From the NCBI RefSeq assembly GCF_019457515.1, contig NZ_CP080421.1:62001-126000 (forward strand): a stretch of 64,000 nt of DNA, read 5' to 3'. The stretch is from Shewanella mesophila (lineage in GTDB: Bacteria; Pseudomonadota; Gammaproteobacteria; Enterobacterales; Shewanellaceae). A program made the translations under genes and the position numbers. Under the pieces are notes generated by a model. The model made no database searches and was not told where the DNA came from. It saw nothing but the letters and a program-made list of their open reading frames with translations. Positions 33,324 through 42,211 of this stretch are shown piece by piece; position 1 is the first letter of the stretch; each line of letters opens with the position of its first letter.

Positions 33324-34632
33324 GCCTTACCAAAGTAGTGCGTGGCGCATTACGATAATATTTTCTGCTCTGGTGACTTTGATTATCGGTACCTTGCTGT
33401 TTGGTATGTACCGGCAGTTAATTAATGAACAGGAACTTCAGACTATTCAGCACTTGGTGGCCGAGAAAACGCGTTATCAGCAGATGGCGCTAACTTTAGA
33501 CAGACGTAGTTTTGCCACTCAAATTCGTAATGCCGATCCTAAAACCGCATTGGTCGCTTGGCGCAGCTCCCTTGACCTTGTTGGCGCCTTAAGCTTGATG
33601 CCAGATGATATGCCTATCTTGCCCGATACTAGAGATTTTCCGATTTTAACTGGAGGTCCAGATAAGCTGCATATACTCACCGGAGGCTTAGCAATCACCC
33701 GCTATGGACCTGTGCTTATTGCGACTCGAACCGACCAGCTGGCGACGCTTATCGAGCGTTTTGTTAATGCCGCGATCACTGCATTAATGTTAACTATTGT
33801 GCTGACACTGGCGCTGGGCTATCTCTTTTCGAAGGCTATTCTGCGTCGCCTAGTGCAATACAATCGCTTGAGTCGTCGCATTGAGCGGGGTGAGTATTCA
33901 ACTCGTTTGCCTATCAGTTGGCGTCAAGATGAGTTCGATATGCTGGCGGTTAAATTTAATGGCGTGTTGGACACCTTAGAAAACAACCTGAATGCGGTGC
34001 GAGGAGCTACGGATAATATTGCGCACGATCTTCGAACGCCCCTGTCACACCTGCGCATTGGTATTGAGCAACTGCCGACCAAGTCTGCTGGCGATCTTGA
34101 TGAGGCCTGCGCGATCTTAACCGAAGAGCTAGATGATTGTTTAGCCACTTTCGATGCCATGTTATCGCTTACTCGCATCGAAGAGGGGCAGCAAACATTA
34201 GAGTTACAACCGTTAAGTTTGCAGGCGATGTGCAGCGATCTGTATGAGATGGCAGATGCCATGGCGGAACTTAATGGCCAAACCTTATCACTGGTGACCG
34301 AGGATGATTACACTGTGATGGGGGATAAATATCTGCTGTTCCAAGCACTGTTTAATTTGGTCGACAATGCGATTAAATATTCGGGCGAGGGTGCGAGTGT
34401 TAAGATTGTGCAGCAAGGACCAAGGGTGCAGATCATCGATAATGGTCCCGGAATTCCGAGCGATGCAACAGATAAGGTCTTCGATCGTTTAGTGCGACTC
34501 GATCCGAGCCGCCACAATAAAGGTACAGGCTTGGGATTGTCGCTAGTGAAAGCGATTTTACAACGTCATAATGCCACTATTACTTTAGATGATAATCAGC
34601 CAGGTTTGCTGGTTACCATTACCTTTTCTTAA
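33265..34632 (+). CDS. Sensor histidine kinase
   Basis: A ~455-residue membrane kinase. TM1 is about 28-47 and TM2 about 168-189, enclosing a periplasmic domain of ~120 residues. HAMP follows, then the phospho-acceptor region NIAHDLRTPLSHLR (His254), N-box NLVDNAIKYSGEG, G1 DNGPGIP, and G2 GTGLGLSLVKAI. ATG 33265 is the first ATG in frame and overlaps the regulator gene by 59 bp, unusually long. No better ATG or GTG lies between the regulator stop and TM1, so a rare start (ATT 33319) or this overlap must be used. It partners the adjacent regulator. Confidence 0.88.
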   Translation: MVSSSKLFEGQVIASVKGIKPYQSSAWRITIIFSALVTLIIGTLLFGMYRQLINEQELQTIQHLVAEKTRYQQMALTLDRRSFATQIRNADPKTALVAWRSSLDLVGALSLMPDDMPILPDTRDFPILTGGPDKLHILTGGLAITRYGPVLIATRTDQLATLIERFVNAAITALMLTIVLTLALGYLFSKAILRRLVQYNRLSRRIERGEYSTRLPISWRQDEFDMLAVKFNGVLDTLENNLNAVRGATDNIAHDLRTPLSHLRIGIEQLPTKSAGDLDEACAILTEELDDCLATFDAMLSLTRIEEGQQTLELQPLSLQAMCSDLYEMADAMAELNGQTLSLVTEDDYTVMGDKYLLFQALFNLVDNAIKYSGEGASVKIVQQGPRVQIIDNGPGIPSDATDKVFDRLVRLDPSRHNKGTGLGLSLVKAILQRHNATITLDDNQPGLLVTITFS

Positions 34633-34647
34633 ATATCGTAGGTCATC

Positions 34648-35322
34648 ATGTATCAAATTATCGCCGATGAAACCGACTTCTTGGTGATCAACAAGTCTGC
34701 CAAGGTTCATTTTCATAGCCAAGACGGCACCGCCGGGGTGATGGCGCAATTGGAACTCGATCTTGGCATAAAGCTATATTCTGTTCACCGACTCGATACC
34801 ATGACCTCTGGGTTATTGCTGTTTGCTAAGAGCAGTGAAGCGGCTGCGAGCTTTACCGCTAAGTTTGCTGCTCATCAGGTGCAGAAATATTACCTTGCAC
34901 TTGCTAAAGGCAAGCCTAAGAAGAAGCAGGGATCTATCATTGGTGACATGGCCAAGTCACGTCGTAGTATGTATAAACTGCTGCGTAGTACCGAGAATCC
35001 AGCCATAACGCAGTTTTTTTCTCAATCGGTTGCCGATGGTCTGAGGCTATACCTGTTAAAGCCATTAAGTGGCAAGACCCATCAGCTAAGAGTGGCATTA
35101 GCCAGTATTGGCGTGCCCATTTTAGGCGATACCCTTTATGGGGGGGAAGAAGCTGACCGTGGCTATCTGCATGCCTATGGGTTGCAGTTTGAGTTAGATG
35201 GTCATCTATTCGAGTTTTGCTGTATGCCATCGTCAGGAGCGTTTTTTGTCGATGAAGCGGTAAAAAACCAGTTGCAAACATGGTCTAAGCCTGAGAAATT
35301 AGAATGGCCAAAGCGAAAATAA
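34648..35322 (+). CDS. RluA-family RNA pseudouridine synthase
   Basis: A 224-residue stand-alone catalytic domain without an S4 domain. The active-site motif is VHRLDTMTSGLLLFAK with catalytic Asp50. LKPLSGKTHQLRVALASIGVPILGDTLYGG completes the family core. It would isomerise uridine in rRNA or tRNA; the target site is not inferable. ATG 34648 starts 15 bp after the kinase stop, preceded by GTAGGTC. It may be read through from the two-component operon. Confidence 0.88.
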   Translation: MYQIIADETDFLVINKSAKVHFHSQDGTAGVMAQLELDLGIKLYSVHRLDTMTSGLLLFAKSSEAAASFTAKFAAHQVQKYYLALAKGKPKKKQGSIIGDMAKSRRSMYKLLRSTENPAITQFFSQSVADGLRLYLLKPLSGKTHQLRVALASIGVPILGDTLYGGEEADRGYLHAYGLQFELDGHLFEFCCMPSSGAFFVDEAVKNQLQTWSKPEKLEWPKRK

Positions 35323-35342
35323 TCAAGAAGGAATGAGCTTAA

Positions 35343-35510
35343 ATGGATACCAATAAACTGTTATTAGTGATTATTGCGATACTACTGCCGCCAGTCGCCG
35401 TATTTTTGAAGAGTGGTGTGGGTAAAGACTTGCTGATCAACATCATCTTATGTCTGTTATTCTTTGTGCCAGGCTTACTTCACGCACTGTGGGTTGTGAC
35501 TAAGTCATAG
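35343..35510 (+). CDS. Pmp3/YqaE-family small membrane protein
   Basis: A 55-residue protein with two membrane segments (5-20, VIIAILLPPVAVFLK, and 30-50, NIILCLLFFVPGLLHALWVV). It matches the proteolipid Pmp3/YqaE family, where the LPP motif and PGLxHAxW are diagnostic. Members are linked to membrane potential and salt or stress responses; function here is unproven. AAGAAGGA (35326-35333) precedes ATG 35343. A strong terminator follows 20 bp after the stop. The frame is short and easily missed in automated calling. Confidence 0.88.
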   Translation: MDTNKLLLVIIAILLPPVAVFLKSGVGKDLLINIILCLLFFVPGLLHALWVVTKS

Positions 35511-35524
35511 CCTGATAAGATAGA

Positions 35525-35554
35525 AAAAAAGCACAGCCGAAGCTGTGCTTTTTT
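35525..35554. terminator. Rho-independent terminator after the Pmp3 gene
   Basis: GCACAGC (35531-35537) pairs with GCTGTGC (35542-35548) around CGAA, flanked by A6 on the left and T6 on the right, so it can act on both strands. Confidence 0.9.
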
Positions 35555-35714
35555 GTGGGCAATATTTAAGTCATTATTACTTAATAAGTAATTACCTCAA
35601 CTGTCGTTAATGGAGTTGCTAATGCACTTGGATCGTCAACAGTTACAGGTTAAAAGTTGTACGGGCAGGCTAGTGTTGGCACACAAACCAGGGCTTTTGG
35701 GGTATACTGCCGCG

Positions 35715-35882
35715 ATGAACAGAAAGAAAAAAATTAATCAAACGCTTAAAGCAAAGGCCAAGAAAGCTAATGCTAAGCTTCATCACACGGGTAAGCCCAA
35801 GTATATTTCTAAAGCCGAGCGGGAACGTTTAGCGATAGAAACTCAGCATTCAGTTGAAGAGCTTTCTCCACTGAAATCTTAG
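35715..35882 (+). CDS. DUF2986-type small basic protein
   Basis: A 55-residue, lysine-rich protein (MNRKKKINQTLKAKAKKANAKLHHTGKPKYISKAERERLA...) matching the DUF2986 family of gammaproteobacteria. Its composition suggests RNA or ribosome binding, but no function is established. ATG 35715 is chosen because homologues begin MNRKKKI. A TATACT -10-like hexamer lies only 7-12 bp upstream, so the mRNA may be leaderless. An in-frame upstream ATG at 35622 has GGAG 6 bp before it and would add 31 residues. Confidence 0.75.
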   Translation: MNRKKKINQTLKAKAKKANAKLHHTGKPKYISKAERERLAIETQHSVEELSPLKS

Positions 35883-35907
35883 CCACACCCAATTTCAATT
35901 TTTTCAT

Positions 35908-36090
35908 TTACCTAAATAGTGACTTTAATCTTTTCATCGTCAGGCCGGCTAACGCAGATTTAAACTGTATGTGAGCGGGTTGATTCATGGTTTTTAACTC
36001 AAATGTTAATTTGCCTTTGATGAGATCAAATGTGACTGTTTTAAGACGTGGGCTTAGTGTCAATTGAGCAGGCGTGAATGGGCTAATCAC
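35908..36090 (-). CDS. Possible small hypothetical protein
   Basis: A 60-residue frame starting at GTG 36090, with basic and hydrophobic composition (...FKSALAGLTMKRLKSLFR). It fills the gap between the DUF2986 gene and gltS and overlaps neither. No ribosome-binding site or domain is recognised, so it may be spurious. Confidence 0.3.
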   Translation of the reverse strand: MISPFTPAQLTLSPRLKTVTFDLIKGKLTFELKTMNQPAHIQFKSALAGLTMKRLKSLFR

Positions 36091-36137
36091 TATAGATTGA
36101 TTCTAGTTGTTAGTGATATGACCAATAGAGGAGTTTC

Positions 36138-37361
36138 ATGAATACTGTATATGCCATCGGAGAGCTTGAGTCTTTCTTAGTCGCGATTTTAGTCCTATTT
36201 ATTGGCCATACGGTCAATCGCCATGTGGCCGCTTTCAAGAAATATAATATCCCTGAACCCATAGTGGGCGGCTTGATTATCGCCTCAGTGATCACCCTGT
36301 TGCACTTTAACCAGATCTCATTAGAGTTCACCTTGTCGATGCAAAATACCTTAATGTTGATGTTCTTCGCCACGGTCGGGTTAGCCGCGAGCTATAAACT
36401 CTTGATGAAAGGAGGCAGTAAGGTCTTTTTGTTTTTAGGAATCGCCTCCCTTTACATAGTGATTCAAAATGCGGTTGGGGTCAGTATCGCTACGGCATTA
36501 GGCTTACAGCCTTTGATGGGGCTAATTGCAGGTTCGATAACACTATCGGGTGGTCATGGCACTGGTGCGGCGTGGGCGCAAACATTTTCCGAAGATTACG
36601 GGATCAATACTCTTGAGCTTGCCATGGCCGCCGCGACCTTTGGTTTGGTCATGGGGGGGATTATTGGTGGCCCTGTCGCTCAAAGGTTGATTAACAAAAA
36701 TGCTCTTGTTTCCTCCTATGGTGTTGGTGGTAATCATCATAAAGATCACCCAGATCTGGTGACTTATGATCAACTTGAAGAAGATCGGGTGACAGCCAAG
36801 AGCATTCTCGAGGTGATGTTTATCCTGCTGCTTTGTGTCGCTGGAGCCAAATGGTTTGGCGCTCTCATTGCCTATTTTGATATCGGCTGGTTAAAGATGC
36901 CAGACTTCGTTTATGCGTTGTTTTTTGGCGTGATGATCACTAACATCACCGAGCTTTCACGTGGCTATAAGATCAACAGTGAGAGTGTCGATGTCTTGGG
37001 TACGGTATCCCTGTCGCTATTTTTGGCTATGGCGTTGATGAATCTCAAGTTGTGGGAAATTTTCGACTTAGCGGTACCTTTGTTGATCATCTTATTGGTG
37101 CAAACTGTGGTGTTAGGTTTGTTTGCATATTTTGTTACCTTTAGATTGATGGGGGCTAATTACGACGCTGCTGTTATGGCTGGTGGTCATTGCGGCTTCG
37201 GTATGGGCGCAACACCGACAGCTGTGATGAATATGGGGGCATTGGTATCGAGAACCGGCCCATCGCCACAGGCGTTTATGGTTGTTCCCATCGTCGGGGC
37301 TTTCTTTATTGATATCGTTAATGCCATCATTTTGCAGGGATATTTAAGCTTTATCGCTTAG
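36138..37361 (+). CDS. gltS: Sodium/glutamate symporter
   Basis: A 407-residue inner-membrane Na+/glutamate symporter of the GltS (ESS) family with ten or more membrane helices in two inverted halves. Each half has a re-entrant Gly-rich motif: SITLSGGHGTGAAWA (about 134-148) and MAGGHCGFGMGATPTAVMNMG (about 346-366). These are the diagnostic signatures. AGAGGAG upstream of ATG 36138 gives a good start. It appears monocistronic with its own terminator. Confidence 0.94.
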   Translation: MNTVYAIGELESFLVAILVLFIGHTVNRHVAAFKKYNIPEPIVGGLIIASVITLLHFNQISLEFTLSMQNTLMLMFFATVGLAASYKLLMKGGSKVFLFLGIASLYIVIQNAVGVSIATALGLQPLMGLIAGSITLSGGHGTGAAWAQTFSEDYGINTLELAMAAATFGLVMGGIIGGPVAQRLINKNALVSSYGVGGNHHKDHPDLVTYDQLEEDRVTAKSILEVMFILLLCVAGAKWFGALIAYFDIGWLKMPDFVYALFFGVMITNITELSRGYKINSESVDVLGTVSLSLFLAMALMNLKLWEIFDLAVPLLIILLVQTVVLGLFAYFVTFRLMGANYDAAVMAGGHCGFGMGATPTAVMNMGALVSRTGPSPQAFMVVPIVGAFFIDIVNAIILQGYLSFIA

Positions 37362-37377
37362 CTAGCTTGAAGCATAA

Positions 37378-37417
37378 AAAACGGCAGTTAAGATCGATTG
37401 GTATTCGCTGCCGTTTT
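37378..37417 (+). terminator. Terminator downstream of gltS
   Basis: AAAACGGCAG (37378-37387) pairs with CTGCCGTTTT (37408-37417) around a 20-base loop. It probably serves gltS and, on the other strand, the convergent peptidase gene. Confidence 0.65.
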
Positions 37418-37458
37418 GGCTTTATTTAATCCTTAATCTATTAAGAGTAATGACGTGA

Positions 37459-39996
37459 TTAATGCAAGGCTGGAATAAAATAGAGGCTATTGCTGTAAAT
37501 TTTATCTGAGCCAAGCCAAATGTTTCTAAAGAGTAGGTTATCGGTTAAGGCCACGATTGCTCCTTTGCCGTGACGCTCAACAACAATGGCTGGGGTTTGG
37601 TTTAGACTGCGTTGGTATTCCTTTGCAAGATAGCCATCGAGCAGCGGCTCATCGGCATAAGTTGCTGCAGTGATAAAGGGGGTGGTGGTTTTAAGTAACC
37701 CTATTGCTTTATTCTTCAGCACTGGAAGCTGGGATGTTTCAATGCCAAAAGTCACAGGGTGAGTCGGATCGATATCTAGTGCGACAACTGCGCCACCAAT
37801 AGCCTGCCTAGCATTTAACTTACTCTTGTCTGCAAAAGATAACCCTTCAGTAGGGAAGAGTTGGCTGAAGTGGCGGGCATTTCTAACATCACTCTTCAGT
37901 AAGTTGCCTCTACTTAGCCATTCAAGGGCACCTTTTTGGGCGACGATAATTCCGCCATCATTAACGAACTGCCCCAGTTTCCTTACCGTTTTATCTTCAA
38001 GGCTTCTATAGCTGCCATTGGCAAGAAAAAGATGGCTGTATCCCGCTAACTCTAAGCTAGGCAAACGGGAAGTATCCACTTGCGTCAATGCCACGCCGAC
38101 ACGGTTATCCATGAAATACCATAGCTCTCCGACCTCTGATGCAGAGGTTCCATCTCCGGTAAGGATCAGTGGCTTTATTGGTGCAATCTTGTGGAAGTCG
38201 TCGCTTCCCAGATCGATTCCGCTTGTCGATAGGCTGCTAGAGACATTATAGAAGGTGACCTGATAACTATTGGCGAGTGAAGAGACAAGGGTGGTTAGCT
38301 CTTGGGACGGCAGCTCTTGCTTACCTAATGGGATCTGCAAAGTGCCTGATGCAAATTGAGTAACCTGTTTGCCCGTATTGATACTAAATGGACTCGCGGC
38401 GAATTTTACCGTAACACCAGCCGTTAATAACTTTTGCAACATGGGAGTCGCATTTTGCTGACGCCAGTCAATTAGCAGCGCCACACTATTGGCTTCAATC
38501 CTTGGTGATGTAAAGGCGGGCGGCGTTGTAAGTAAGTCATCTACATTCAGGCTAACATCTTGAGCCAGCTGTAGATTGTAGGAATAGGCTAAGTTCCATG
38601 TCGAAACATCGTAGAAGGTGGCATCTTCAAATTCGGTGCGCTGATCGAACATTGCCAACAACAGGCTTTTTTGTGGTTGATTAATAGGAATAAACAGGCT
38701 ATCCCGCTGCTCGTATCTATGTTTGCCCTGCTTGATATTGTCATTGAGATAAAAGTAGATAATTTGGTGTTGTTGCAATAGGTTTGCGAGATCATCCCGA
38801 CGAGCGGGATCACCACTAGCACTAACCAAAAAGCCAGCCTCTCGCCCTGATGGTTGATGTTTATCTTTTCGTTGGTAAAATCGAGTTTGATACTCTTTTA
38901 ACTCTTTTTGCAGTGCAAAAGCGCCTCTTAGGCTTGAATAGGAGGTAGCCACTTGGTTGGCGATAGCGTCTGCAAAAATAAGCCTGCCGTTATCTGAATC
39001 TTGAATTTGGCCACGAACACTTGCCTGTTCAAACAGAATGCCCACAGAGCCATTGATATCTGGGTAGCTAGAACCTTTACCATAGTAAAAGTCATCGAAC
39101 ATCTGCTTGCTGAAATAGGCCTGCTTGCGGGCATCGAGTGCCTCGGCGTGGTAGCTAGCGAGTTTATTGGTCAGTAGTTGGTTTTCATTCGGGGTGAGTG
39201 GGTGAGTGCGACTCGGTACGCCAGGTTGGAAAAAATAGCTCTTGTTGTGTCCCATTTCGTGGAAGTCGCCAACGTAATGAGGGTTCCACTTGTGAAATAG
39301 CGCGATACGTCCTTGAGACTCCGGATGCCTTAGGAATAACCAGTCGCGGTTGAGATCGGCAAAATAGTGATTACGACGACCCGATGGCCAATTTTGTTTA
39401 TGTTCGTTGTGGTTAGGGTCGCTAACCTTAATCTTGCCCGTGTAGTTGTTGGTCCAAGTTGAAAAGCGGTCAAAGCCATCGGGGTTTTGCGTTGGGGTGA
39501 TGAGTACGACCGCATTATCGAGCAGCTCTTGTATCCAGCTTTCTTGACTCGTGCTGAGTTGATAGCTGACTGCTAATGCGGCGTGAGCGCCACTTGCTTC
39601 ATCGCCATGTATCGAATAAGCCAACCAAATGATCAGCGGCCCCGTTTGCTTAGTCCCCGCTTTGACTTGAGCACGATCAGCGAGTATTTGACTCAAATTA
39701 GCTTGGTTCTTGGGAGAGGTGATCACCGCTGTTAGCTGTTGCCTTGCTTCATGGCTCACTCCCGTTGCTTCAAGACTCACTCTTGGGCTTTGCTGCGCCA
39801 ATTGCTTGAGGTAGAAGTTAATTTGATCGTGGCGTAGATGCCATGTGCCAAGAGGATAGCCTAAAAACTGCTGGGGAGATTCGATAGCTAATGGTGACGC
39901 ACTTGCTGGCGAGACACCGACCACGCTTGGGTTATTTGATGCAAAGCAGTAAGAAAAAGAGGTGATGGTCAGTAGTAAAATACACAATCGCAGCAT
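37459..39996 (-). CDS. Secreted M14-family zinc carboxypeptidase-like protein
   Basis: An 845-residue exported protein with a signal peptide (MLRLCILLLTITSFSYCFAS). The M14 zinc motif is HGDE (His130, Glu133) in LAYSIHGDEASGAHAA. A third ligand region follows in GDFHEMGHNKSYFFQPG. The N-terminal ~350 residues are the peptidase. The C-terminal ~450 residues form an uncharacterised extension common in this Shewanella/Alteromonas subgroup, with a segment resembling a class I glutamine amidotransferase-like fold (HLFLANGSYRSLEDKTVRKLGQFVNDGGIIVAQKGA). It probably processes extracellular peptides. The start at 39996 begins the signal peptide. Confidence 0.85.
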   Translation of the reverse strand: MLRLCILLLTITSFSYCFASNNPSVVGVSPASASPLAIESPQQFLGYPLGTWHLRHDQINFYLKQLAQQSPRVSLEATGVSHEARQQLTAVITSPKNQANLSQILADRAQVKAGTKQTGPLIIWLAYSIHGDEASGAHAALAVSYQLSTSQESWIQELLDNAVVLITPTQNPDGFDRFSTWTNNYTGKIKVSDPNHNEHKQNWPSGRRNHYFADLNRDWLFLRHPESQGRIALFHKWNPHYVGDFHEMGHNKSYFFQPGVPSRTHPLTPNENQLLTNKLASYHAEALDARKQAYFSKQMFDDFYYGKGSSYPDINGSVGILFEQASVRGQIQDSDNGRLIFADAIANQVATSYSSLRGAFALQKELKEYQTRFYQRKDKHQPSGREAGFLVSASGDPARRDDLANLLQQHQIIYFYLNDNIKQGKHRYEQRDSLFIPINQPQKSLLLAMFDQRTEFEDATFYDVSTWNLAYSYNLQLAQDVSLNVDDLLTTPPAFTSPRIEANSVALLIDWRQQNATPMLQKLLTAGVTVKFAASPFSINTGKQVTQFASGTLQIPLGKQELPSQELTTLVSSLANSYQVTFYNVSSSLSTSGIDLGSDDFHKIAPIKPLILTGDGTSASEVGELWYFMDNRVGVALTQVDTSRLPSLELAGYSHLFLANGSYRSLEDKTVRKLGQFVNDGGIIVAQKGALEWLSRGNLLKSDVRNARHFSQLFPTEGLSFADKSKLNARQAIGGAVVALDIDPTHPVTFGIETSQLPVLKNKAIGLLKTTTPFITAATYADEPLLDGYLAKEYQRSLNQTPAIVVERHGKGAIVALTDNLLFRNIWLGSDKIYSNSLYFIPALH

Positions 39997-40203
39997 GATA
40001 TTTCTATTTAATTATTGTATATAAAGGTTAAATTAACAGTTCGCTAACCTAGTTACCATATTATTTAATGGGTTTGTGCTCTACTTTTTAAGCAAAATTT
40101 GACGAGTAATCGTCATAGGGGCTACAAAGCTTATCGCAGTCAGAGTATCATAGTGCTAATTCTTACTAAAACACTCGGGTTTAACCTGACGGAGCATGTC
40201 TTA

Positions 40204-40782
40204 ATGATCACCATTTCCGATGCAGCTCAGGCACATTTTGTAAAGCTACTCGCTGATCAGCCTGAAGGAACTCATATTCGCGTTTTTGTTATCAGCCCAG
40301 GTACGCCTTCTGCTGAGTGCGGTGTATCTTACTGTCCACCAGATGCCGTTGAAGCCGATGATATTGAGCTTGAGTTTAATGGTTTTCATGCCATGGTCGA
40401 TGAAAAAAGCGCTCCTTTCTTGGAAGATGCAACCATCGATTTTGTGACCGATCAGCTCGGTTCGCAGCTTACTTTGAAGGCGCCAAACGCAAAAATGCGT
40501 AAAGTCGATAACGATGCGCCTTTGAAAGAGCGTATCGAATATGTGATTCAATCTGAAATCAACCCACAGCTAGCCAGTCACGGTGGTAACATCATGTTGG
40601 TTGAGATCGATGCCGAAGGCGTTGCCGTTCTGCAGTTCGGCGGTGGTTGTAACGGTTGCTCTATGGTCGATGTAACGCTTAAAGATGGTATTGAGAAGCA
40701 GCTTCTTGATATGTTCCCTGGTGAGCTGAGCGGTGTGCGAGATGTGACCGATCATGAACATGGCGACCACTCATATCAGTAA
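40204..40782 (+). CDS. nfuA: Fe-S biogenesis protein NfuA
   Basis: A 192-residue carrier that delivers 4Fe-4S clusters to target enzymes, especially under stress or iron limitation. The N-terminal part is a degenerate A-type (IscA-like) domain. The C-terminal Nfu domain contains the cluster-binding CNGCS (CX2C) in [27 protein letters not shown] 40204 has CGGAG about 10 bp upstream; the frame extending back to 40099 is not supported. Useful to the many Fe-S enzymes in this window. Confidence 0.95.
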   Translation: MITISDAAQAHFVKLLADQPEGTHIRVFVISPGTPSAECGVSYCPPDAVEADDIELEFNGFHAMVDEKSAPFLEDATIDFVTDQLGSQLTLKAPNAKMRKVDNDAPLKERIEYVIQSEINPQLASHGGNIMLVEIDAEGVAVLQFGGGCNGCSMVDVTLKDGIEKQLLDMFPGELSGVRDVTDHEHGDHSYQ

Positions 40783-40813
40783 CTCTGATAAATGACTAAT
40801 ACCAATCAGTATG

Positions 40814-40843
40814 AAAACGGGATGACTTAGGTCATCCCGTTTT
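40814..40843. terminator. Bidirectional terminator between nfuA and the MATE gene
   Basis: A 13-bp perfect stem, AAAACGGGATGAC (40814-40826) with its complement (40831-40843), encloses TTAG, with A and T runs at the two ends. Confidence 0.9.
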
Positions 40844-40851
40844 GTTTGCAA

Positions 40852-42189
40852 CTAACTTAGTTTTACCTTTAGTCGGTAATGAAAATGACATGCCAAGGTT
40901 AGACTTCGCGCGACCATAAACAGACTCATCGCCGCCCAAAGGGCGTGATTCCCTGACGACTGTAGTAGTATCCAGACGGGGAAAAACACGCCGAAGGTCG
41001 AGAGAATCATGCTGTTACGCATGATTTTTCCCTCCGCGGCACCAATATAAACCCCATCGAATAGGTATGAACCAAATGCCAGTAGCGGCATAAATATCAC
41101 CCAAATAAGGTACTGCTCTGCAACTTGTTGTACCGTTTCAAGGCTGGTGAGCACGCTAATGATCTGGTTCCCAAAGAGTGCAAAAAATAGCATAAACAGC
41201 GTGGCGGATATCGCCGACCATAGCGTTGCTAAGGTGACGGACTCCGTCATGCGATGACGATTATTTTGGCCAAACGCCCGTCCAACCTCCGCCTCTGCAT
41301 AGTAGGCGATACCATCTAACGCATAGGAGATGAGCAGCAATAAATTAAGCAACACGGCATTGGCGGCAACCGTAGTGTCGCCTAAGCTTGCTCCTTCAAA
41401 TGTCATAAAGGCGAAGGTCAGTTGTAAGCACAGGCTTCTAATGAAAATATCACGATTTAAACCAAGCAGTTTTTTGTAGCTAGTTAAGGTGAGCTGACGA
41501 CACAGTTCGATAAAGTCAAAACCTCCTTGTTTAACTAATTCTCGATAGACCATGCTTGCCGCTACAATAAAGCCAATAATATCGGCGATCACCGATGCCA
41601 ACGCAGCTCCTTTAACTCCCCACTCAAAACCGATCACGAATAGTAGGTCTAGGATAATATTGGTCATATTGGCCGCGATTAATTGCCACATCGCGGCTTT
41701 AGGTTGCTGCCGACCTAATAGCCAGCCGAGTAGAGCGAGGTTAAGAAGCGCAAATGGTGTAGACCAGATCCTAACTTCAAAATAGACTCGGCTGTAATGC
41801 AGTACTTCAGAACTCGCATCCGACAATGCTGTGGCCAAACTCATTATTGGGGATTGAAACACAATTGCGCAGAATCCGAGGATCAGCGCTAGACTGGCCG
41901 ATTGCAGTAATAGTCGATACTGACTCTGGAGATCTTTAGCGCCATAGGCCTGAGCGACGAGACCGGTCGTCGACATGCGTAAGAATCCTAACACCCATAA
42001 AATCAGCGTGATGATCGTTGACCCGACAGCAACGCCTCCTAAATAATAGGCGTTACTCAAGTGCCCAATCACAGCGGTATCCACTAAGCCTAAAAGTGGC
42101 ACCGTAATGTTTGATAAAATCATCGGTAAAGCAAGCGCTAATAGTTGCCTGTTTTTCTGTTTATCCAACAGTAAATTAAGTGCTGACAT
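40852..42189 (-). CDS. MATE-family efflux transporter, DinF type
   Basis: A 445-residue, 12-helix multidrug/toxin extrusion transporter of the DinF branch. ALPMILSNITVPLLGLVDTAVIGHL at the N-terminus and GLDGIAYYAEAEVGRAFGQ in the second half are characteristic. Such proteins export cationic drugs or oxidative-stress products in exchange for H+ or Na+. It is divergent from a polysaccharide deacetylase gene with only about 22 bp between start codons, so their promoters lie within each other's coding sequence or overlap. Confidence 0.88.
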   Translation of the reverse strand: MSALNLLLDKQKNRQLLALALPMILSNITVPLLGLVDTAVIGHLSNAYYLGGVAVGSTIITLILWVLGFLRMSTTGLVAQAYGAKDLQSQYRLLLQSASLALILGFCAIVFQSPIMSLATALSDASSEVLHYSRVYFEVRIWSTPFALLNLALLGWLLGRQQPKAAMWQLIAANMTNIILDLLFVIGFEWGVKGAALASVIADIIGFIVAASMVYRELVKQGGFDFIELCRQLTLTSYKKLLGLNRDIFIRSLCLQLTFAFMTFEGASLGDTTVAANAVLLNLLLLISYALDGIAYYAEAEVGRAFGQNNRHRMTESVTLATLWSAISATLFMLFFALFGNQIISVLTSLETVQQVAEQYLIWVIFMPLLAFGSYLFDGVYIGAAEGKIMRNSMILSTFGVFFPVWILLQSSGNHALWAAMSLFMVARSLTLACHFHYRLKVKLS

Positions 42190-42211
42190 AGACTCTCAGA
42201 GGTTATTTTTT

